DNA of 64,000 nucleotides from an uncultured Alphaproteobacteria bacterium (lineage in GTDB: Bacteria > Pseudomonadota > Alphaproteobacteria > RF32 > CAG-239). Positions within the stretch are counted from its first letter, which is position 1; every line of letters starts with the position of its first letter. A program made the translations under genes and the position numbers. The notes beneath the pieces were generated by a model. It was not told the origin of the DNA, searched no databases, and saw only the letters and a list, made by a program, of their open reading frames with translations. Positions 58,578 through 64,000 of this stretch are shown here, piece by piece. The DNA lies in NCBI GenBank assembly GCA_944393665.1, contig CALYAX010000002.1, positions 1 through 64,000 on the forward strand, written 5' to 3'.

Positions 58578-59309
58578 CTAGCTCCTTTTATATTCGACTG
58601 CGGCGGTATTAATCCACAGCGCAAAGAAAATGACGGAAATGAAATAGACTAAATTGCCCGGGCTGAGCTGTCCGTTGAGAATATTCTGGTAGTGCTGGTC
58701 GAAGTTAACCGAATTGGAAATGCGGATAACCAGTTCATTGGAAATTTTGGCAGCGCGGATAAGGTAATCGAAACTGCTCAATTTGAGAAGCCAGCAGATA
58801 AAAACCGAAATGACATAAGCGGAAACCGGGTTGCTGTTGAAAGCCGACACGGTGCAGCCGACGGCACACAAAGCCCCGGCTGCCAGCAGGCAGGCCAGAT
58901 AACAAAAGACAATGTGCAAATTATCCAAAGGCTGAAGAGCTGCCGTGCTTATCCATAGCGGAACGGTCAAAACCAGCATAAGGGCGCAGAATGTCCAGGC
59001 GGCCAGGAATTTTCCGGCTACCAGGGGCAGATAGTTCACCGGCTGGCTCAGCAATAATTCCAAAGTGCCGTAGCGGCGTTCGTCTGCCCAAAGTTTCATT
59101 GTCAGCGCCGGGGCCAGTAATGTAAAAATCTCGGGCTGAAAATAAAACAGGGAAAAAAGACTGTCATTTGCCAGGTCAAAATAGCCGCCGCTGTAAAATG
59201 CCGCCGTCATTGACAGGGCCGCATAGATAACCAGGACAAAATAGCCCAGCCGGGTACGAAAATAAGAACCGAATTCTTTGGCAAACAAGCAGAAAACAGC
59301 AGATGACAT
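58578..59309 (-). CDS. GldF-like ABC transporter permease
   Basis: A 243-residue permease of the ABC-2 type with about six membrane helices (for example YFVLVIYAALSMTAAF, FCALMLVLTVPLWI, YLACLLAAGALCAVG). KLWADERRYGTLELLLSQPV is the characteristic cytoplasmic gate-loop pattern of ABC-2 permeases. It overlaps the ATPase gene by one base. Confidence 0.87.
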   Translation of the reverse strand: MSSAVFCLFAKEFGSYFRTRLGYFVLVIYAALSMTAAFYSGGYFDLANDSLFSLFYFQPEIFTLLAPALTMKLWADERRYGTLELLLSQPVNYLPLVAGKFLAAWTFCALMLVLTVPLWISTAALQPLDNLHIVFCYLACLLAAGALCAVGCTVSAFNSNPVSAYVISVFICWLLKLSSFDYLIRAAKISNELVIRISNSVNFDQHYQNILNGQLSPGNLVYFISVIFFALWINTAAVEYKRS

Positions 59310-60031
59310 CAGTGTTCTCCTTCATAAGTAATCGTACGAAAAGCAGCTTCCATGTCATTTTCCGGGGTGATTTTGCGCAGTTCCCCAGGTGTGGTGTCCC
59401 GGATCAGTTTGCCGCGGTTCATCAGAATAACCCGCCCTGCCAGAGCTTCAACCTCCTCCATGATATGGGTAGAAATTAAAACAGTATTGCGGCGGGCATA
59501 TTCTTTTATAAAATCGCGGACAGAAAATTTTTGATTAGGATCGAGTCCTTCGGTCGGTTCGTCAAGAATTAAAATCTGCGGGCGGCTTAACAGGGCTCCG
59601 GCAATACCGGTGCGCCGCTTATATCCTTTGGAAAGAGTGTCGCATTTTTGGTTGATGACTTCAGCCAGTCCCAGCGTTTTGACCAGAGATACCAAATTGT
59701 CCACAAAGTTCCGGCGGCTGAGGCCGCGCAGGCAGGCAATAAATTTAAGATATTCATAAACAGTCATTTCCGGATAAAGGGCGCCGTTTTCCGGGACATA
59801 AGCGATTTTTGCCAAAGCGGACCGGCGGTCTTGCCGCAGGTCTGATCCGTTGATTTCAACTGATCCGCAATCAGCTTCCAAAAAGCCGGCAATCAGCCGC
59901 ATCAGCGTGGTTTTCCCGGCGCCGTTGGGACCCAGCAGCGCCGTTACGCTGCCCTTATTGAGGCAGCAGTTGATATTATCGACAGCGCGGACCGGCCCGA
60001 AAGATTTGGTGAGATTTTTTATTACCAGCAT
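59309..60031 (-). CDS. GldA-like ABC transporter ATPase
   Basis: A 240-residue ATPase. Walker A GPNGAGKTTLMR (about residue 36), the signature LSKGYKRRTGIAGALL in place of LSGGQ, Walker B LILDEPTEGLDPNQ and H-loop STHIMEEV are present. The altered signature is common in the GldA/ABC-2 group. It is the first gene of the four-gene unit plus kinase, and the promoter should lie in the 60032-60178 AT-rich gap shared with the divergent mlaD genes. Confidence 0.9.
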   Translation of the reverse strand: MLVIKNLTKSFGPVRAVDNINCCLNKGSVTALLGPNGAGKTTLMRLIAGFLEADCGSVEINGSDLRQDRRSALAKIAYVPENGALYPEMTVYEYLKFIACLRGLSRRNFVDNLVSLVKTLGLAEVINQKCDTLSKGYKRRTGIAGALLSRPQILILDEPTEGLDPNQKFSVRDFIKEYARRNTVLISTHIMEEVEALAGRVILMNRGKLIRDTTPGELRKITPENDMEAAFRTITYEGEH

Positions 60032-60178
60032 AATCGGCTTTCAGTTGTTATATTTGCTTTATCTTAACAAATTATTTTTAAATTTTAACAATTATTTTCA
60101 AAATTCAAAATCATTGGTGACAAAATATTTATTTTACATTATTTATATAAGTGATTCAGAATCTGTTTTGGAGCGGTT

Positions 60179-60712
60179 ATGAAAATTAAAGAAGTATACA
60201 GCAAAGACGAAGAAAAATCGCTGAAAGTCGGATTGTGGGTTGCTTTGAGCCTGGTTTTGGTTACCGGGCTGGTTGCAACCGCACGTTCCAAAGTTTCACA
60301 TCTGGAAGACGGCAAATATTATGCCGTGCAGGCCCGGTTTAACCGTACCGACGGTTTGCTGGTGGGTGACCTGGTGCGTCTGGCCGGAATGAATGTCGGC
60401 AAGGTTGTCGACGCCAAGCTGGGCGACGGGTATAAAGCTGTCCTGACCCTGGAGATCAATGATAAGTTTAAACTTCCCGATGACAGCAGCGCCTCAATTG
60501 TCAGTTCCGGCATCATGGGACCGAAGTATATAGAAATCGAGCCCGGCGGGTCGGAAGACATGATTGCTCCGGGCGGAGAGTTTTCGTATACTCAGGACGC
60601 CATGGTGATTGAAGAACTGCTTGACCGTATTGTCAGTATCGGAAAAGCTAACCGCAATAAACAAAACAAGCCCTGCCCCGAATGTCCGGCAGCCGCTGAC
60701 AGCAAGAAATAA
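60179..60712 (+). CDS. MlaD-domain lipid-transfer protein 1
   Basis: A 177-residue protein with one N-terminal membrane anchor (VALSLVLVTGLVATA) and an MCE/MlaD domain: YAVQARFNRTDGLLVGDLVRLAGMNVGKV, then SIVSSGIMGPKYIEIEPG (about residue 105), followed by a flexible tail. MlaD proteins form hexameric rings that pass phospholipids between membranes. No MlaE or MlaF gene is adjacent. The second MlaD gene follows after 16 bases. Confidence 0.9.
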   Translation: MKIKEVYSKDEEKSLKVGLWVALSLVLVTGLVATARSKVSHLEDGKYYAVQARFNRTDGLLVGDLVRLAGMNVGKVVDAKLGDGYKAVLTLEINDKFKLPDDSSASIVSSGIMGPKYIEIEPGGSEDMIAPGGEFSYTQDAMVIEELLDRIVSIGKANRNKQNKPCPECPAAADSKK

Positions 60713-60728
60713 TTAAGGAGAATTTCAG

Positions 60729-61190
60729 ATGAATAAACGTCCGGTAGAAACCATTATGGGGCTGGTTGTGATTGCCGTTGCCGCCTTTTTTGCTTATTTT
60801 GCCTATAATGTTTCAGATTTACAGGTGGTTAAGGGGTATAATGTGACGGCCCGTTTTTTGAAGGTCGGCGGTTTGACTGTGGGATCAGATGTCCGGATTA
60901 ACGGAATTAAGGTCGGTACGGTTGTCGGACAGGATTTGGACGATGAGGATTATACTGCCGAAGTTAAAATGAGCCTGTCTTCCAATGTTCCGCTGCCGGT
61001 TGACAGCGAGGCTTCGATTGTCAGCGACGGTCTGGTCGGTGATAAATTTATTAAAATTGAGCCGGGCCATGCAAAAGAGATGCTTAAAAACGGCGATGTG
61101 ATTAAAAATACCAAAGATTTCAAAACTCTGGAAGATATGGTCGGCGAAATTATCTTTATGGTGACAGACAATGGTTCGGAAAATAAGTAA
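60729..61190 (+). CDS. mlaD: MlaD-domain lipid-transfer protein 2
   Basis: A 153-residue MlaD protein: anchor ETIMGLVVIAVAAFFAYFAY, then YNVTARFLKVGGLTVGSDVRINGIKVGTV and SIVSDGLVGDKFIKIEPG. Length and pattern are closer to classical MlaD than the preceding copy. AAGGAGA lies before the ATG. It overlaps the start of the DUF2155 gene by 20 bp, as in many alphaproteobacteria. Confidence 0.92.
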   Translation: MNKRPVETIMGLVVIAVAAFFAYFAYNVSDLQVVKGYNVTARFLKVGGLTVGSDVRINGIKVGTVVGQDLDDEDYTAEVKMSLSSNVPLPVDSEASIVSDGLVGDKFIKIEPGHAKEMLKNGDVIKNTKDFKTLEDMVGEIIFMVTDNGSENK

Positions 61191-62208
61191 TCTTTTAGCC
61201 GGAACAGCCTTATGTTCTGTTCTGCTGGCCGGTGTTGCCGGAGCCAGGGAAATTCAAACCAACATGGCCCGCATGCAGGCAATGGACAAAGTAACCGGGA
61301 AAGTCAGCGAGATTGATGTTCCGGTCAATGGGGAAACGGTTTTCGGAAGCTTTTCGATCGTGGTCCGTTACTGTGCGACCCGTTCTCCGGAAGAAACACC
61401 GGAAAACTTTGCTTTTGTCGATGTTGTTGACAACTATAAAACCGAAACCCCGGTTAATGTCTTTAAAGGCTGGATGATGTCATCTTCTCCGGCGCTGAAT
61501 GCCGTTGAACATCCGATTTATGATGTCTGGCTGTTGAAATGTTATGACGGGGACACCAGCAAAATGAAGCTGTTAACAGCCGAAGAGCTGAAAACCCGCG
61601 ACGAAACGATTAAAGCCCGGCCCAAAACCGACCAATTGTCGGCTGAAGCCCGCAAAGCCCTGGAAGATGAGCAGCGGGCCGCCGAGGAAGCCGAAAGAGC
61701 CAAACAGGCTGACGCTCTCAAAGCTGCTGAAATAACGGAAACACCTGCCGAAGAAATTCCGGAAGCTGCAAAGCCGGCATTTGTTGAACCGGTTGCTTTG
61801 GCTCCGGTTGAAGGCGCTCCCCAGCCGCTGTTTGTTCCGACTGTTCCGACAGAAGCTGTTGCAGTTCCGGCCGGGGCTGCAGAACCGGTTAATGCAGTGC
61901 TGCCGGCGGCAGAGGTATCTGTTACGGAAGATAAGGCTGTGGAAGTTAATCTCCCTGTTGAAACCGTTAATACAGTTGAAACAGAAATTTCAGGAAATGC
62001 TGTGGTTCCCATGTCCCCGGAACGTGAAGTTTTTGATCAGGATCTCTCCGAATCGTCAGCCGGACAGATGGCGGAAGATGGTTTGCTGCTTCCCGAGGCG
62101 GCAACTCAACCGGCTGATGTTGAGGAACAGCCGGCCCAGCTGATTAAATTTGAAGATGAGATTGAGGAAGACAGTTTTGATATTGATGCCGAGGCATTGG
62201 CAAATTAA
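61171..62208 (+). CDS. DUF2155 domain protein with long acidic C-terminal region
   Basis: A 345-residue secreted protein. The N-terminal region has a signal peptide (LAGTALCSVLLAGVAGA) and a DUF2155 domain of about 100 residues with VVRYCATRSPEE and VFKGWMMSSSPALNAVEHPIYDVWLLKC, two conserved Cys. The remaining 210 residues are Ala/Glu/Pro/Val-rich and disordered, with no domain recognised. DUF2155 genes usually sit next to mlaD in alphaproteobacteria, so a role in outer-membrane lipid homeostasis is likely but unproven. The start ATG 61171 overlaps mlaD. Confidence 0.85.
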   Translation: MVRKISNLLAGTALCSVLLAGVAGAREIQTNMARMQAMDKVTGKVSEIDVPVNGETVFGSFSIVVRYCATRSPEETPENFAFVDVVDNYKTETPVNVFKGWMMSSSPALNAVEHPIYDVWLLKCYDGDTSKMKLLTAEELKTRDETIKARPKTDQLSAEARKALEDEQRAAEEAERAKQADALKAAEITETPAEEIPEAAKPAFVEPVALAPVEGAPQPLFVPTVPTEAVAVPAGAAEPVNAVLPAAEVSVTEDKAVEVNLPVETVNTVETEISGNAVVPMSPEREVFDQDLSESSAGQMAEDGLLLPEAATQPADVEEQPAQLIKFEDEIEEDSFDIDAEALAN

Positions 62209-62221
62209 AAGTCTTCATAAG

Positions 62222-62260
62222 AAAGTCCCCGGTCCTGAAAGGTTCCGGGGACTTTTTATT
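62222..62260. terminator. Shared terminator between DUF2155 gene and trkH
   Basis: AAAGTCCCCGG and CCGGGGACTTT form an 11-bp stem around TCCTGAAAGGTT, followed by TTATTTTG. It lies between convergent genes. Confidence 0.88.
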
Positions 62261-62303
62261 TTGTCGCTGCCTTATAGAAAATCCCGGGTTTGTCCGGCGA
62301 TAT

Positions 62304-63737
62304 TTATCTCCAAAAACTTTTGGTAAAGATAACTAAAATTGTCATGACTTCCAAACGGCCCAGCAGCATGGTGAAAGCCAGCAGATATTTGGGGAAATCA
62401 CCAAGGGTACTGTAATTGCCTGACGGGCCGATAATATTGCCAATGCCGGGACCTGAATTGGTTATGCAGGCAATAACCGCACTGAAAGAGGTCGTAAAAT
62501 CAAGCCCGGTGAGAGATACCAGCAGCGTCAAAACAATAACGCTTAAACTATAAGCCGCTAAAAAGATAAAGATGGAATTAGCCACCTCTGAATTGATAAT
62601 ACTGCTGCCTATTTTAATCGGGACCATGCGGTTGGGTTCGGTGGTGGTTATAAAAGCCCGTTTGAGTGAGGCAAAAACAATCTGCCAGCGGTAAATTTTA
62701 ATGGAACCGGCCGTTGATCCGGTGCAGCCGCCGGTAAGCGCAAAAACGATAAAAGCTGTCCCCGCGAAGGCACCCCATTTCAGGTAATCTGTTGAAACAT
62801 AGCCGGTTGAGGTGACTATTGAAGTGATATTGAATGCCGCGTAGCGCAGAGCCGTCGTAAAATCATAAATTCCGTTCCAGTTAAGCCAAATAGTCATAAA
62901 TAAAATATAAGCGGCTAATACTTTCAGAAAGGTGAAAACCTGAACCGAACGCAGAGAATGGATATTATGGGTGGCCAGCAAACTGTGGTAAAAAGTCAGC
63001 GGAATAGCGCCCAAAATCATAAAAAAGGTAATTGTCCAGTCAATGGCGGCAGAATTGTAATAGCCGATGGAAGCATTCTTGGTTGACAGTCCGCCGGTTG
63101 CAATTGTCGAATTGGCATGGCAAAAGGCATCGAACCAGTTCATTCCCGCCAGACGCAGGGAAATAAAACAAACCGCAATCAAGGTGACGTAAACAAAGAT
63201 AATCCGTTTGGCAATATAGCTTATCTTGGGCATAAATTTTTCATTAACGTCGGAATTTTCACGCTGAAAAATCTGCATTCCGCCGATGCCGAGAAAAGGC
63301 AGCATGGCAATTGCAAAAATAACAATCCCTACCCCGCCGAGACCGTTCAGCAAGGCCCGCCACAGCAAAACTGATTTGGGAAGGGCTTCAACATTGGCAT
63401 ATATCGTGGCGCCGGTCGTACTGATTCCGGAAGCCGCTTCAAAAACGGCGTCGGCGGGGGCGGTTCCGTAGAGCATAAAAGGAATCGCTGCCAGCAAAGC
63501 GACCGAAAACCAGCTGATGGCCGTCAGCAGATAGGCCTGTTGAAGAGTTACCTTATTAATTTTGTTATTGTTGGCTAAAAACAGCGACAGGCCGATAAAT
63601 ACCGATATAATCGACGAGGTAATAAAATAAGACCAGTTGCTGCCGGTAGTGATAATGTCGAGCGCGGCGGGAAACAGCATTGCCAGACCGAGAACGCTGA
63701 TAAAGTAACCGCTGATCATTAATACCGGCTGCCACAT
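62304..63737 (-). CDS. trkH: TrkH-family potassium uptake protein
   Basis: A 477-residue membrane protein with about ten helices and four pore loops. The filter regions are recognisable as SGISTTGATIY, NSTIATGGLST, SIVTSTGYVSTD and TNSGPGIGN, and the transmembrane pore contains the conserved glycines. TrkH works with the NAD-binding regulator TrkA, which is not in the window. The nuclease-fold gene ends 23 bases upstream on the same strand. Confidence 0.92.
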   Translation of the reverse strand: MWQPVLMISGYFISVLGLAMLFPAALDIITTGSNWSYFITSSIISVFIGLSLFLANNNKINKVTLQQAYLLTAISWFSVALLAAIPFMLYGTAPADAVFEAASGISTTGATIYANVEALPKSVLLWRALLNGLGGVGIVIFAIAMLPFLGIGGMQIFQRENSDVNEKFMPKISYIAKRIIFVYVTLIAVCFISLRLAGMNWFDAFCHANSTIATGGLSTKNASIGYYNSAAIDWTITFFMILGAIPLTFYHSLLATHNIHSLRSVQVFTFLKVLAAYILFMTIWLNWNGIYDFTTALRYAAFNITSIVTSTGYVSTDYLKWGAFAGTAFIVFALTGGCTGSTAGSIKIYRWQIVFASLKRAFITTTEPNRMVPIKIGSSIINSEVANSIFIFLAAYSLSVIVLTLLVSLTGLDFTTSFSAVIACITNSGPGIGNIIGPSGNYSTLGDFPKYLLAFTMLLGRLEVMTILVIFTKSFWR

Positions 63738-63759
63738 GGCTTTACCTTTCTGTTACGGT

Positions 63760-64000
63760 TTAGTCGAGGGCTACGTTTTTAGAATAGTTCCCGTCGACCA
63801 GGGCTTTGTTGAGGTTGGTTTTGCCTGCAGAACAAATACCGGTGGCAATACCCTGATAAGTATAAGCCTCAATAACGCAATCAACCGGCCGGCCGTTAAT
63901 GGTGTGAATCAAAAAGTTTTTGGCAATGCGGCCCTTTTCGGTATTTGGATTGACATATATTCCGTAAAGGAAAATGGTTTCGCCGTTAATTTTGATTTCA
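63760..64000 (-). CDS. Thermonuclease-fold protein, C-terminal part only
   Basis: The 5' end lies beyond the window. The 79 visible residues read KINGETIFLYGIYVNPN near the edge, then LIHTINGRPVDCVIEAY, GIATGICSAGKTNLNKALVDGNY and a stop. This pattern matches the SNase/thermonuclease fold (LYGIDAPE, CxxxGxDLNxxLVxxG), but Asp and Pro of the active-site loop are replaced (LYGIYVNP), so it is probably not a working nuclease. It lies directly upstream of trkH in the same direction. Confidence 0.55.
   Translation of the reverse strand, partial: EIKINGETIFLYGIYVNPNTEKGRIAKNFLIHTINGRPVDCVIEAYTYQGIATGICSAGKTNLNKALVDGNYSKNVALD

Noticed and set aside
1-64000. CRISPR array or insertion sequence
   Set aside because: No regularly spaced repeats, transposase or terminal inverted repeats were seen; repeats found are the tRNA-end duplication and the barrel-gene leaders.

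Overview
The window is a continuous stretch of a bacterial chromosome of moderate GC. Gene content points to an alphaproteobacterium living with little oxygen, most like the uncultured gut or host-associated Rhodospirillales-type lineages. The clues are a DUF2155 protein behind MlaD-type proteins, the DUF374-waaA-lpxK lipid A order, lon followed by hup, and a complete Rnf operon. The taxon is an inference from gene content; no rRNA gene is present.

Left end (1-4600). A truncated Pro/Ala-rich gene lies downstream of about 570 bp of hairpin-dense DNA that has a near-consensus promoter and two intrinsic terminators on the minus strand, so it looks like one or two unassigned structured RNAs. Next comes a compact, more AT-rich three-gene cassette: a SNF2-like helicase-fold protein with a damaged P-loop, an IbrA-type PAPS-reductase-family protein (DUF3440) and an IbrB-type ParB-like protein. 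It has its own terminator and looks like an acquired module.

4600-22200. This part holds an aldo/keto reductase with a twin-CDGSH protein; a minus-strand envelope operon (orphan FliN/SpoA, DUF374 acyltransferase, waaA, lpxK); lon; hup; a GT2-GT8 glycosyltransferase; tRNA-Val with a duplicated 3' end downstream; a TraR/DksA-type zinc-finger protein; a small membrane protein-ECF sigma-Spy-like operon; an MsbA-type exporter; a HAD phosphatase; a pair of paralogous small membrane proteins; a sirtuin and QueH.

22300-30900. A run of five overlapping genes for surface-glycan work (GT17-like, two unclassified GT-A-like, GT2-like, polysaccharide deacetylase) is followed by a proline iminopeptidase-phosphatase-MazG-like operon. 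A 600 bp gap then encodes two very short peptides on opposite strands, each with a strong Shine-Dalgarno and a terminator.

30900-42700. A minus-strand operon carries a pseudo-sulfatase-like membrane protein, YejE, YejF (without YejA/B), an HD hydrolase, a small membrane protein and a Nudix protein. Then come rpsD, a TPR-methyltransferase, another Nudix protein, two tandem paralogous outer-membrane barrels, a family-5-like uracil-DNA glycosylase and an unknown gene.

42700-64000. A complete electron-transport operon apbE-rseC-rnfBCDGEA is followed by a CDP-alcohol phosphatidyltransferase with DsbD, an AsmA-like protein, two overlapping XRE-type regulators behind a terminator-containing leader, tRNA-Lys(CUU), a deaminase, a four-gene Gld-like ABC operon ending in a histidine kinase, two MlaD-domain proteins with a DUF2155 protein, TrkH, and a truncated nuclease-fold protein. 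No CRISPR array, insertion sequence or rRNA operon was seen.
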